A DNA stretch of 29,689 nucleotides from the IMG/VR virus record IMGVR_UViG_3300025759_000464, positions 1 through 29,689 of that record; one strand, 5' to 3'. Origin of the DNA: a virus. This document shows, one piece after another, positions 8,429 to 14,936 of the stretch. Position numbers and translations under genes: made by a program. The stretch's first letter is position 1; each line of letters opens with the position of its first letter. Below the pieces are notes generated by a model. It saw only the letters and a list, made by a program, of their open reading frames with translations. It was not told the DNA's origin and ran no database searches.

Positions 8429-9173
8429 CTGGTTTTCTGTTTAATTAAATTTCTTTCTGTTTGTAATTTGTCTTGCTCATATGCTAAATAATATAAAGAT
8501 GAATGTACATTTAATTCACTGACAGATTCAAGTTTGGTTGCATCTCCTCCAGCCAATCTATATAACGAGTTATACCATCCCCACTTCCTAGCAAATCCTC
8601 CCTCTGTTGAATAGTCATCCCCTTGATCGCTTCTTGATTCAAAGATTTCAGGATAGTTTTCAGTAATTCGTTCTTTAAATTGTAAAAAAAAAGTATAGAA
8701 CCCATAACTATATCAAGCGGCATCTGTTTATATTTTTCAGAATCTTCTGATCCTTTATAGTCTTCTATTAGGTATTTATCTTTTAGTGTGTCTTTTATTG
8801 GTCTGTATAATACTGCCATAGCTTTATGCATCTTGCTCCAATCTCCTAGCGTAGTATCTAGGTCAATATACTCTCCTAAAGTAATTTTGTCTAAATCAGG
8901 AATAAAACCATAAGCAACACCATCCATTGTAAAAGTAGGTACAAGCTTTGCATCCTTATTAAACATATCATTTATTATTCTTACTATCTCCATTACACTA
9001 TTAAATTGTACTTTAATTACGTTCTGAAGATTTAGATTACAGAATATTTCTACTGTCTTATGTAATAGGAAATTAGAGTTCTGATTAGCTTCTGTGTTTA
9101 TCTTTTCGTACTTCTGGTATTGCTCTAGACTAATCTCTCTTAAAGATTCTGGTACTTGTATCTTAACTTTCAT
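8425..9173 (-). CDS. Tail assembly chaperone, frameshifted long form (GT-type, about 249 aa)
   Basis: Long product of a -1 shift: codons 1-163 of the 220-aa gene are read in frame zero. The ribosome (or polymerase) slips at the 9-T run 8684-8692, and reading continues from 8685 in the -1 frame for 86 codons to a TGA at 8425-8427. The extra part begins LQFKERITENYPEIFESRSD and contains WGWYNSLYRLAGGDATKLE and LYYLAYEQDKLQTE, which read as good helical protein. A TGA in the -1 frame lies about 25 nt upstream of the T run, so entry must occur between there and the zero-frame stop. The -1 frame ends in an ATGA overlap with the next gene. This matches the lambda G/GT scheme, in which the long form bridges the tube protein and tape measure. 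No experiment supports the shift efficiency. Confidence 0.78.
8511..9173 (-). CDS. Tail assembly chaperone, short form (G-type, 220 aa)
   Basis: Zero-frame product, MKVKIQVPESLREISLEQYQ at the start, then predominantly helical. It contains a LILFF-like hydrophobic stretch at residues 158-164 where the slippery run lies, and ends NLNLSVN. It is the first gene after the terminator at 9206-9232 and carries the ATTGTTATAAT sequence directly before its ATG. Its length and helical character fit tail assembly chaperones, which coat the tape measure protein before tube polymerisation. The gene is separated from the tape measure gene by about 8 kb, farther than in lambda, because the adhesin and related genes sit in between. 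Confidence 0.7.
   Translation of the reverse strand: MKVKIQVPESLREISLEQYQKYEKINTEANQNSNFLLHKTVEIFCNLNLQNVIKVQFNSVMEIVRIINDMFNKDAKLVPTFTMDGVAYGFIPDLDKITLGEYIDLDTTLGDWSKMHKAMAVLYRPIKDTLKDKYLIEDYKGSEDSEKYKQMPLDIVMGSILFFYNLKNELLKTILKSLNQEAIKGMTIQQREDLLGSGDGITRYIDWLEEMQPNLNLSVN
8684..8692 (-). promoter_or_regulatory. Slippery T9 run, probable -1 frameshift site
   Basis: On the coding strand the sequence reads ATA CTT TTT TTT TAC. Nine U's let both P- and A-site tRNAs re-pair after a one-base backward slip; the same run could also cause transcriptional slippage. It is the only such run in the stretch where both frames are open. Confidence 0.75.
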
Positions 9174-9205
9174 ATTATAACAATAGTTATTTCAGTTTTT
9201 TGTAT

Positions 9206-9232
9206 AAAAAAAGGGAACCATTTCTGATTCCC
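9206..9232 (-). terminator. Rho-independent terminator before the tail module
   Basis: On the minus strand GGGAA, a 10-nt loop, TTCCC, then seven T. It lies 28 nt after the stop of the 94-aa gene and before the tail chaperone gene. The stem is only 5 bp, so it may be leaky. Confidence 0.65.
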
Positions 9233-9259
9233 CTAACTAATTAACATTAAAAAAAATTA

Positions 9260-9544
9260 TTAACTACTATTATCTCTTTTGATTCTCATCTCTCTTTGTA
9301 TTGCATCAAGAGCTCTATCATATGCCCATTCATATACTTCTGCAATCTTATTCTCTAACTCTTTACTTCCTTGTGTAAACACCTCTGATCCTTTTTTAAT
9401 TTGTCCTTTGTAATCTAATACAAGTATTACTGTTGGTTTCTTACCTAATCTTGTTGGCTCTCTATAAACTCTTATATCGTTATCAATACACCATTTGAAA
9501 ATCTTCATCTCCTTCTCGTACTGTTCCTTTGTTTTTAGATTCAT
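9260..9544 (-). CDS. Hypothetical protein (94 aa)
   Basis: Starts MNLKTKEQYEKEMKIFKWCI and contains a strand PTVILVLDYKGQ and a C-terminal helix rich in charged residues. The frame is open farther upstream to a GTG at 9583, but the ATG at 9544 is preferred because it reduces overlap with the preceding gene (62 nt rather than 101 nt). No transmembrane segment and no motif I recognise. It is the last gene before the terminator at 9206-9232. Function unknown. Confidence 0.5.
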   Translation of the reverse strand: MNLKTKEQYEKEMKIFKWCIDNDIRVYREPTRLGKKPTVILVLDYKGQIKKGSEVFTQGSKELENKIAEVYEWAYDRALDAIQREMRIKRDNSS

Positions 9545-9698
9545 TTGACTTTTTTTTATTAATTGTTTTTTCAAGTCTAGCACATGCTCTGTTTAATGGC
9601 ATACATATATATATAGATTCATTTGTTGTTAAATCTTGTGATCTAAATATTTTAGATTCTAAATTATCTAATTCTTTTTTAATATCCTCTAATGACAT
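9483..9698 (-). CDS. Hypothetical charged protein (71 aa)
   Basis: Starts MSLEDIKKELDNLESKIFRS, with a short amphipathic helix, a segment with two Cys (YICMPLNRACARLE) and a highly charged C-terminal tail. It overlaps the preceding small membrane-protein gene by 20 nt and the next gene by about 62 nt. The regular start and helical N-terminus support it, while the long overlaps leave doubt. No known family recognised. Confidence 0.45.
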   Translation of the reverse strand: MSLEDIKKELDNLESKIFRSQDLTTNESIYICMPLNRACARLEKTINKKKSNESKNKGTVREGDEDFQMVY

Positions 9699-9834
9699 AA
9701 AATAAAAAGTGTGTTAGCATTATCATCCAGAATGTATATAGTCCTGTACCCCAAAAGAAGTACTTTATTATTCTTCTCTGTAGCTCTTTGTCTACTGGCA
9801 TATTGATTTCTTTTTTTGTTGCTTTATAATACAT
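9679..9834 (-). CDS. Small single-span membrane protein (51 aa)
   Basis: A 51-codon frame (MYYKATKKEINMPVDKELQR) with a basic N-terminus and one hydrophobic segment (about residues 26-48, FFWGTGLYTFWMIMLTHFLF). An alternative ATG at 9801 would give 40 aa and keep the membrane segment. It overlaps the preceding 40-aa membrane protein by 11 nt. It could be a second holin-like, antiholin or superinfection-exclusion factor, but nothing in the sequence decides this. Confidence 0.5.
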   Translation of the reverse strand: MYYKATKKEINMPVDKELQRRIIKYFFWGTGLYTFWMIMLTHFLFYVIRGY

Positions 9835-9946
9835 AATCAACAATATAAGTTAAAGTTCCAAGTATTCCTAACACAATAAATATTACTATGTAAAAAAATA
9901 TTCCCCAGAGTATAAATTCTTTTTTGTTTATTTCTTTGTTTTTCAT
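9824..9946 (-). CDS. Small single-span membrane protein (40 aa)
   Basis: Sequence begins MKNKEINKKEFILWGIFFYI and continues as one transmembrane helix (residues 11-36) after a Lys-rich cytoplasmic start. The ATG overlaps the stop of the preceding 77-aa gene as ATGA (9943-9946), a strong sign of coupled translation. Function unknown; it is paired with the 51-aa membrane protein just downstream. Confidence 0.55.
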   Translation of the reverse strand: MKNKEINKKEFILWGIFFYIVIFIVLGILGTLTYIVDYVL

Positions 9947-10176
9947 AGTTCTTGATTATTTGTGTACATACAATATCTCATATAATCATAATCAATATAT
10001 TCGCATTGAGAATATTCTGTTTTTTCTTGGTGATAAATTTTTATTTTTTCTTTCATTTCTTTGTTTCTAAAAAGATGCTGCCCATTCACACTAGACTTAC
10101 TAAACTCCTCACTAGGATCATAATCCATTGTTGATATCGGTTTTAGTGTTTTTATGTTACTACGGGTTATCAGCAT
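9943..10176 (-). CDS. Hypothetical protein (77 aa)
   Basis: Begins MLITRSNIKTLKPISTMDYD and continues with polar, Tyr-rich sequence ending YTNNQEL. It is predicted soluble and has no motif I know. It ends in an ATGA overlap with the next small membrane protein gene and starts 16 nt after the previous stop. An internal ATG (MDYDPSEE) is a possible alternative start. Function unknown. Confidence 0.5.
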   Translation of the reverse strand: MLITRSNIKTLKPISTMDYDPSEEFSKSSVNGQHLFRNKEMKEKIKIYHQEKTEYSQCEYIDYDYMRYCMYTNNQEL

Positions 10177-10192
10177 CTGTGTTGTTTATTTA

Positions 10193-10459
10193 TTATATTA
10201 TATAATTTTCAAAAGTTAATTCAGAAGTATCAACTTTAGTATCATTTGCTAATGAGTAACCAAAACGGCTAAAACTATCTACAAAGTCATTTTCATTATA
10301 TAATTTTTCTAAATCTTCATATTTACCATTAAGTGTAAGTAAAACAGTACTTGACAATTCAGTATAGTTACTTAACATTACTTTATAACTTCTCATTATT
10401 TCAAGAATTTCAGTTGGATTTTTAGTTTCTAATAAAACTTTTATTGTTTGTTTTTTCAT
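10193..10459 (-). CDS. Hypothetical protein (88 aa)
   Basis: A small soluble helical protein (MKKQTIKVLLETKNPTEILE at the start, DTSELTFENYII at the end). It is the first gene after the large terminase subunit and is preceded by a 105-nt very AT-rich spacer, so it may start a transcript of small accessory genes (10459-9260). No known domain seen. Confidence 0.55.
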   Translation of the reverse strand: MKKQTIKVLLETKNPTEILEIMRSYKVMLSNYTELSSTVLLTLNGKYEDLEKLYNENDFVDSFSRFGYSLANDTKVDTSELTFENYII

Positions 10460-10564
10460 AATTTTTAATTTAGTTGTTTTAATTGTTTATTAATTATGAA
10501 GCTAATATATAACTTTTCAACAAATAATCAACATTATATATTAATTTTAACATTTCTTTAACAT
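10460..10564 (-). promoter_or_regulatory. AT-rich spacer after terminase, possible promoter region
   Basis: A 105-nt gene-free stretch. On the minus strand it holds TTTGTTGAAAAG followed by TTATATATTAG, which resembles the Bacteroidetes -33 TTTG / -7 TAnnTTTG layout only loosely (spacing too short, last bases differ). A promoter is plausible from position. No terminator hairpin is visible. Confidence 0.3.
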
Positions 10565-11737
10565 TTACCATATATGATATTCTCCTTTATTAGGATCTTG
10601 TAGTTGTGAGGTTAAAGCATAACGTGCTGCATCAATACTGTGGTCTCCAGACATAGGGTTGGGCTTTTGTAGTGTGTTACCTTGTTTGTCTTTCATCCAG
10701 ACATATCCCTGAAGCTCTTTAATTAAGTTCTTTGATCTTTGTGTAACAAATACATTGTTCTGGTTTATAAGGTTAATACCATAAACAATACTATCTCTTC
10801 CTTTTGTAACTGGAAATACTTGATGACCATAACTATTTAACTCTGCTATTGATTTAGGTTCAGCTGAATCTGCCCATAAGCTTCCTAGTATCTGGTTATT
10901 TTTTAGGTATTGACTTATGTGTGAATTTAACATTCCTTTTCTATAGAGTACTTCATCAAATATATATGCATCATCTAGTTTGTATAGTGCTACTAATGCT
11001 GCTTCGTCTACCGAATAACCAAAGTCTAATCCATGACATAATAACCTAGCATGAGGTGGTATTACATCTATTTGTTTCCAATCAGGAATACAAGCTCCTT
11101 CAAGTGTTCCTATCTCACCTAGTCCATACACTCTCCACCAATTAGCCCAATAAGAGCTTTTAGATGCCTTTAGACGAGCTTTCTCTATTTCTTTGATAAT
11201 ACTATCAGGAAGTTCGTTATTGTCCTTGTAAGTTAACGTAATGAAGTCTGTGTCTTCTGTGTTGATTAGTTCTTTGTCTACCCAGAATAAATTAGTTGGG
11301 TTATAGTCTAACCATATCTCTCCAGAAGTTCTTATAGATAATTGCTGGTAAGCTTCAAAGCTAACATTGTTACACTCATTAATAAATAGATCTGTTCTTC
11401 TAGAACCTCTTAACTTATCTGGTTGGTCTGTAGAAAAAAACTCTATATAACTTCCATTACTAAATGTATACTTTAAATTAGTCTTATTGTATTTCTCTTC
11501 GTAATATCTGTTTAATCCTTTTAGGATGTTTAGAAAGTCTTTTAATGCTCCTCTTCTTAAATGAGGTACTGATTCTGATACTACACTTATCTCGCTTCCT
11601 GCGTTTCTGATTGCTTGATCTATTAATATAGATAGTATACAAATAGTTTTACCAGCAGAAGTTCCTCCTCTTACTATCTTAACTCTTTTGTCTAGGTTTA
11701 GTAGTTTGTCAAATGCTATTGTCTTTCTGACTCTCAT
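10565..11737 (-). CDS. terL: Terminase large subunit
   Basis: The 390-aa packaging motor: an ATPase that drives DNA into the prohead and a nuclease that cuts the concatemer. Walker A is GGTSAGKT (residues 24-31). Walker B is TDLFINE (115-121), with E121 as the likely catalytic glutamate, and DYNPTN follows at 144-149. The RNase H-like nuclease shows Asp in GLDFG (D238), in LWAD (D290) and in GDHSIDAARYAL (D365/D369). Order and length fit the Terminase_3 family. It overlaps the small subunit gene by one base (TAATG). It is unusual that the portal gene is not next to it but about 13 kb upstream in transcription order. Confidence 0.93.
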   Translation of the reverse strand: MRVRKTIAFDKLLNLDKRVKIVRGGTSAGKTICILSILIDQAIRNAGSEISVVSESVPHLRRGALKDFLNILKGLNRYYEEKYNKTNLKYTFSNGSYIEFFSTDQPDKLRGSRRTDLFINECNNVSFEAYQQLSIRTSGEIWLDYNPTNLFWVDKELINTEDTDFITLTYKDNNELPDSIIKEIEKARLKASKSSYWANWWRVYGLGEIGTLEGACIPDWKQIDVIPPHARLLCHGLDFGYSVDEAALVALYKLDDAYIFDEVLYRKGMLNSHISQYLKNNQILGSLWADSAEPKSIAELNSYGHQVFPVTKGRDSIVYGINLINQNNVFVTQRSKNLIKELQGYVWMKDKQGNTLQKPNPMSGDHSIDAARYALTSQLQDPNKGEYHIW

Positions 11738-11967
11738 TAATCAATGAAGAGAGGTGTGTCTTCGTTTATAGTTATGTCTTTTGTTTCTCTTGGTTTACCT
11801 GCGTAGTAATTATAAAACAGCTGAACATACTTAAAGTCTCCTTTTTCTACTCCAGCTTTCAGAGCTTGATATGCAGCGTCCTCTAATGGACTTAATTTCT
11901 CTATTAGATTTAACTCATCTGCTTTAGGTTTTCTACCTGCTCCTTGTCTTTTTCCTCCGTGTGCCAT
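11737..11967 (-). CDS. terS: Terminase small subunit-like protein
   Basis: A 76-aa protein starting MAHGGKRQGAGRKPKAD. The GGKRQGAGRKP N-terminus is a recurring feature of small phage terminase subunits and related DNA-binding proteins. The rest is a helical segment (LSPLEDAAYQALKAGVEKGD). It directly precedes and overlaps terL by one base, which supports the role of recognising packaging sites and recruiting the large subunit. It is shorter than most small subunits (usually 100-180 aa), so the oligomerisation part is minimal. Confidence 0.72.
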   Translation of the reverse strand: MAHGGKRQGAGRKPKADELNLIEKLSPLEDAAYQALKAGVEKGDFKYVQLFYNYYAGKPRETKDITINEDTPLFID

Positions 11968-11980
11968 AACTTGAAATAAC

Positions 11981-11992
11981 TTGATTAATCAA
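11981..11992. repeat. Perfect 12-bp palindrome upstream of the terminase small subunit
   Basis: TTGATTAATCAA lies 14 nt before the terS start codon, beside two copies of AACTTGA. It could be an operator or a terminase recognition site; the sequence alone does not decide. Confidence 0.5.
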
Positions 11993-12019
11993 TAATACAA
12001 TAAAAAAACTTATCATTTG

Positions 12020-12772
12020 TTAAATTCTATTATATACCATTCTAATAAACTCTCTGAACTCTTCTCTAGATTTCATGTTTCTATCCTCATTATTGTTTAG
12101 TGACGTTATTAATCTTGCTTTTAGTTTAACATAATCATATTTGTTTGCCTGCATTTCCTTTACAACTCCGTCTTGTGCAAATGAAGACTTATTAAATTTA
12201 GTTTTAAGAATGTAACACAATTCGGATATGTTTTTACTTAAAGATCTATCGTTAAACGTTAATCTTCCTACTTTAAATTCTTTTTTGTCTTTTGCCCAGA
12301 TATTTAATAAAGTTCCAATAGTTAATCCCTTATATACTTGAACATAAAAATTTCTTAAATCAGAATAATTATGATAGTATTTTACATTGTCTGGACCAAA
12401 CTCACACCATGCATCTAAATAATCTTGATCCTTCCATCTTTTTTGAGTTGAATTTAATAATGAAATATCATTTATTAATTGTTGCTTTGTTTCATATTCC
12501 TTAACCAAACAACTTATGTTTTTGTTTTTTTTATTCAATAAAAATCCTTTTAATAAATGCTGACCATCTACTATTGATTTAGATTTTTGATTAGGTATCT
12601 TTGATAAGTCTCCTATAATTGGAAGTCTTAACATGCCTATCTCATCTACACTTTTTGCTAAAGTTTTAGCGTGCTTTAAAGATATACTTCTATTAAAGTG
12701 AAGTAGGTTTTGTGGCATTAATAATTGCTCTACTTCTTTTCTGTTTAAATTTATTGTTTCTACTTGTTTCAT
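12020..12772 (-). CDS. ParB-like nuclease-domain protein
   Basis: A 250-aa protein with a ParB/Sulfiredoxin-type N-terminal domain: FNRSISLKHAKTLAKSVDEI (about residues 26-45), then a strand LPIIGD and the motif IVDGQHLLKGF (67-77), a version of the DGxHR signature. The C-terminal half is helical and basic and may bind DNA. Such proteins occur in phages beside terminase or replication genes, acting as nucleases, partition-like or regulatory proteins. Here it is between a nuclease-like gene and terS. Catalytic activity cannot be judged from the sequence. Confidence 0.65.
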   Translation of the reverse strand: MKQVETINLNRKEVEQLLMPQNLLHFNRSISLKHAKTLAKSVDEIGMLRLPIIGDLSKIPNQKSKSIVDGQHLLKGFLLNKKNKNISCLVKEYETKQQLINDISLLNSTQKRWKDQDYLDAWCEFGPDNVKYYHNYSDLRNFYVQVYKGLTIGTLLNIWAKDKKEFKVGRLTFNDRSLSKNISELCYILKTKFNKSSFAQDGVVKEMQANKYDYVKLKARLITSLNNNEDRNMKSREEFREFIRMVYNRI

Positions 12773-12783
12773 TTTTATTGTTT

Positions 12784-13287
12784 TTAATTAAACTCATTTA
12801 AATATCTATTCTCTATTTCCCAGTTCCCTGCATAGAGTTCAAAGGTAGTTCCATCCTTTCTTGTTCTGATTGTACCTTTAGGATAATAGTTACCCTTTTC
12901 TTTAAACTGTTCTTTAGTTACCCATCCACATACTGTAAGAACTTTAGTAAATCTATTTATGGAAGCAAATATAAAAGCATCAGCTATATATCCTATTTGT
13001 GTGTCTAGGACATTATTTACATAATAGTCTTTAGGATCTACTTTTCTTTCCATACACTTTACATCTGCTTTGTAACCATTCCAATCAATATCATATCCTC
13101 CATCAAATCCTCCGAGTCCTGTCATTAGTTCTATACCTAGATAGTCTCTTATGGTGTTTTCTCCTACTATTCCTATGTATTGATTTCTCTTGTTGCCATC
13201 TGCGAATCCTCTCATACCGAAGTTAGTTCTCTCTACCAACTTTTTACTGTAGGTGATTATTTCTTCGTTAAGAGATATTTGTAACAT
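12784..13287 (-). CDS. PD-(D/E)XK-like nuclease
   Basis: A 167-aa protein with the order typical of this nuclease fold: E43 in VGENTIRDYLG, then GGFDGGYDIDWNGYKADVKC, in which D66 and D75-V-K77 would be the acidic and lysine catalytic residues. FIFASIN and VCGWVTKEQF strands follow. The layout resembles small restriction-type endonucleases that act on DNA by strand cleavage. It abuts the DnaA-like gene (1-nt TAATG-type overlap at 13287) and is 11 nt from the ParB-like gene. Possible jobs are host DNA degradation or recombination intermediate processing. Confidence 0.62.
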   Translation of the reverse strand: MLQISLNEEIITYSKKLVERTNFGMRGFADGNKRNQYIGIVGENTIRDYLGIELMTGLGGFDGGYDIDWNGYKADVKCMERKVDPKDYYVNNVLDTQIGYIADAFIFASINRFTKVLTVCGWVTKEQFKEKGNYYPKGTIRTRKDGTTFELYAGNWEIENRYLNEFN

Positions 13288-13700
13288 TAGTCTAACAAGT
13301 TTCCGTTTTCATATTTTCTTTTAAGTTCTTCGTATTGCTTTTTAAGCATAAGATAATTATCTACTAACATCTCTAGATTGTATTCTAGTTTTTTATCTAG
13401 CTTTTCATACCCTAGATACTTTGTAAACTTTTCTTTTATTTTATTATAGGTGTTTAGTAATCCTTCATCTTGCTTTAACCAATATGGAAAAGCTTCTGAA
13501 GCATGCAATACTGTTGCGTGGTTTTTATTTACTGTTTTACCTATTTTTAAATAAGTCATATTAGTATACTTACGTAGGAGTTTATAATATATTCCTCTTG
13601 CTTCAACAAAGTCTCTGTCTCTACACGTTAAAACTTCTTTGTTTTCTAAATCAATATTAGTCTCTTCCTTTATTATTTTTTTTAGTTCTGATGTAATCAT
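13287..13700 (-). CDS. DnaA domain IV-like DNA-binding protein
   Basis: A 137-aa protein whose centre matches the C-terminal DNA-binding domain of the replication initiator DnaA. VEARGIYYKLLRKYTNMTYL (residues 32-51) forms the first helices, and IGKTVNKNHATVLHA (53-67) is the DnaA signature (host form IGxxxGRDHTTVLHA). The AAA+ ATPase domain is absent. A C-terminal coiled coil (about 100-132, LEMLVDNYLMLKKQYEELKR) could make it dimerise. It may bind DnaA-box-like sites to start or control phage replication, or compete with host DnaA. It overlaps the preceding gene by 44 nt. Confidence 0.8.
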   Translation of the reverse strand: MITSELKKIIKEETNIDLENKEVLTCRDRDFVEARGIYYKLLRKYTNMTYLKIGKTVNKNHATVLHASEAFPYWLKQDEGLLNTYNKIKEKFTKYLGYEKLDKKLEYNLEMLVDNYLMLKKQYEELKRKYENGNLLD

Positions 13701-13890
13701 AGTTGTAATATTTGTTTTCGTTTATTGCTTTTAATATTCCAGCACACGCTTCATAGTTTTCTAAAGTTTCATAAAGCTTTATAGCATTTTCAAGTTCTTT
13801 TTCTGTTGAACCAGCTGCTAAATCCATTAGTGCCATTAGATAATATTTTTCTATTTCATCATTGTAGAGTTCCTCGTAATACATATTCAT
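13657..13890 (-). CDS. Hypothetical protein (77 aa)
   Basis: A small acidic, helical protein (MNMYYEELYNDEIEKYYLMA) with a basic tail. It overlaps the exonuclease gene by 32 nt and the DnaA-like gene by 44 nt. A start at the second Met (MYYEEL) is also possible. No domain recognised; the place between recombination and initiation genes suggests a DNA-metabolism accessory role, without proof. Confidence 0.55.
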   Translation of the reverse strand: MNMYYEELYNDEIEKYYLMALMDLAAGSTEKELENAIKLYETLENYEACAGILKAINENKYYNYDYIRTKKNNKGRD

Positions 13891-14650
13891 TTAATTCTGA
13901 TTCTCTTTTTACAAAGTATTCTTCAAATGTTTTAATTGCTCTTTCTAATTTTTCTTTACCAGATAAGTAAAAACTTTCTTTTGCATCCCACATACCCAGA
14001 TCTCCTTTTGCTTTATCTATTGCAAAGAAATAAAACTTATCATAAGATACATTAAATAATTCACAATAAATATAAAGCTGTACGTCATATGAATATTTCT
14101 TGGCTGAATAAGGAAATGCTTTTACATCTGCTGTTGTTTTTAAATCTGCTATAAAGCCATCTCCTAAAATATCTGCCTTACCTCTGAAAGGATAACCGTG
14201 TAACATTCCTATAGCTGGTATCTCAAACTCTGCTCCTCTTGTCATTCTTTGCCACAGATCATTCTGGAGTAAAGCGTCTACTGTATACATTGCTTTGTCA
14301 TAGTCTTTTCTTGTATATACAAATTCATCTGATCCTACCTCTGCTACTTTCTCTGTGTATTTTTTTGTTCTTGCTGATTGCACTTCTACTATGTGTACTA
14401 GACTATCTACCTTGTCTGGTTCTAATGCTGCTAAATGTATAAGTCTTCCTGCTTTAAATGCTGGGTTGTCTGACTTAAAGTTTAAACTTCTAGCATAAGC
14501 TTTAGGACTATCCATTAAATACTTTATAGAAGAAGAACTCAATGCTGTTCTTCCTAGCTCTCCATAGTAAAACTTATCGTCATCCATTTTAGGAATTAGA
14601 TCTTCTGGTGAGTATTGTTTTCCGTTAAGTAATGTTATTGTATTATTCAT
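13859..14650 (-). CDS. PD-(D/E)XK exonuclease (DUF3799 / exodeoxyribonuclease VIII-like)
   Basis: A 263-aa protein with the motifs of phage RecE/Cas4-type exonucleases. LSSSSIKYLMDSPKAY lies at residues 37-52, GRLIHLAALEPD (68-79) gives H72, FRGKADIL (155-162) gives D160, IADLKTT (167-173) gives D169 and K171, and YDVQLYIYCE (188-197) gives the QxxxY motif. The enzyme would resect DNA ends during phage recombination. A single-strand binding protein is encoded in the same cluster, but no obvious annealing protein (RecT/Beta) is seen. It overlaps the upstream gene by 8 nt. Confidence 0.85.
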   Translation of the reverse strand: MNNTITLLNGKQYSPEDLIPKMDDDKFYYGELGRTALSSSSIKYLMDSPKAYARSLNFKSDNPAFKAGRLIHLAALEPDKVDSLVHIVEVQSARTKKYTEKVAEVGSDEFVYTRKDYDKAMYTVDALLQNDLWQRMTRGAEFEIPAIGMLHGYPFRGKADILGDGFIADLKTTADVKAFPYSAKKYSYDVQLYIYCELFNVSYDKFYFFAIDKAKGDLGMWDAKESFYLSGKEKLERAIKTFEEYFVKRESELNEYVLRGTLQ

Positions 14651-14936
14651 TTTTATCTAATTGGTCTTCTAATGCAGCAAGGGCTCTCCATGCTACCTTT
14701 CCCAGATGTAACATTCCATCATCATCTAAAGGATCTGTAGTGTGGTCTATTAGGTGTCTTGTTAAAGCATCTAACTGATCTGTTGATTTACTCTTGTCCC
14801 AGTGCAATGGTTTGTCTGGATGATGTTGCTGGTTTCCTATGTAACTTATCTTTGATACATATTTAAGTGCATTAGGAAAATACTTTAACACTCCAGTAAA
14901 TACTGGCATTTGTTTTCTTTCTTTGTGTTTGCTCAT
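14643..14936 (-). CDS. dATP/dGTP diphosphohydrolase-like N-terminal domain protein (DUF5664)
   Basis: A 97-aa protein containing FTGVLKYFPNALKYVSKISY, IGNQQHHPDKPLHWDKSKST, LDALTRHLIDHT and HLGKVAWRALAALEDQ. These match the phage family annotated as dATP/dGTP diphosphohydrolase N-terminal domain, proposed to hydrolyse purine deoxynucleotides and used by some phages to shape the nucleotide pool. It is flanked by a methyltransferase (4-nt overlap) and an exonuclease, so a DNA modification or pool-control role fits. No PurZ-like gene is in the window, so 2-aminoadenine DNA is not supported. Confidence 0.72.
   Translation of the reverse strand: MSKHKERKQMPVFTGVLKYFPNALKYVSKISYIGNQQHHPDKPLHWDKSKSTDQLDALTRHLIDHTTDPLDDDGMLHLGKVAWRALAALEDQLDKNE

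Noticed and set aside
9952-10134. Very hydrophobic plus-strand frame of 60 codons
   Set aside because: Antisense to the 77-aa gene; the Ile/Phe-rich product mirrors Lys/Asn-rich minus-strand coding.
10460-10564. Consensus Bacteroidetes promoter TTTG-N19-TAnnTTTG
   Set aside because: TTTG and a TA-rich box are present, but spacing and the last bases do not match; kept only as a weak regulatory region.
14239-14442. Leu-rich plus-strand frame in the exonuclease gene
   Set aside because: Antisense to conserved exonuclease coding sequence; no start context.
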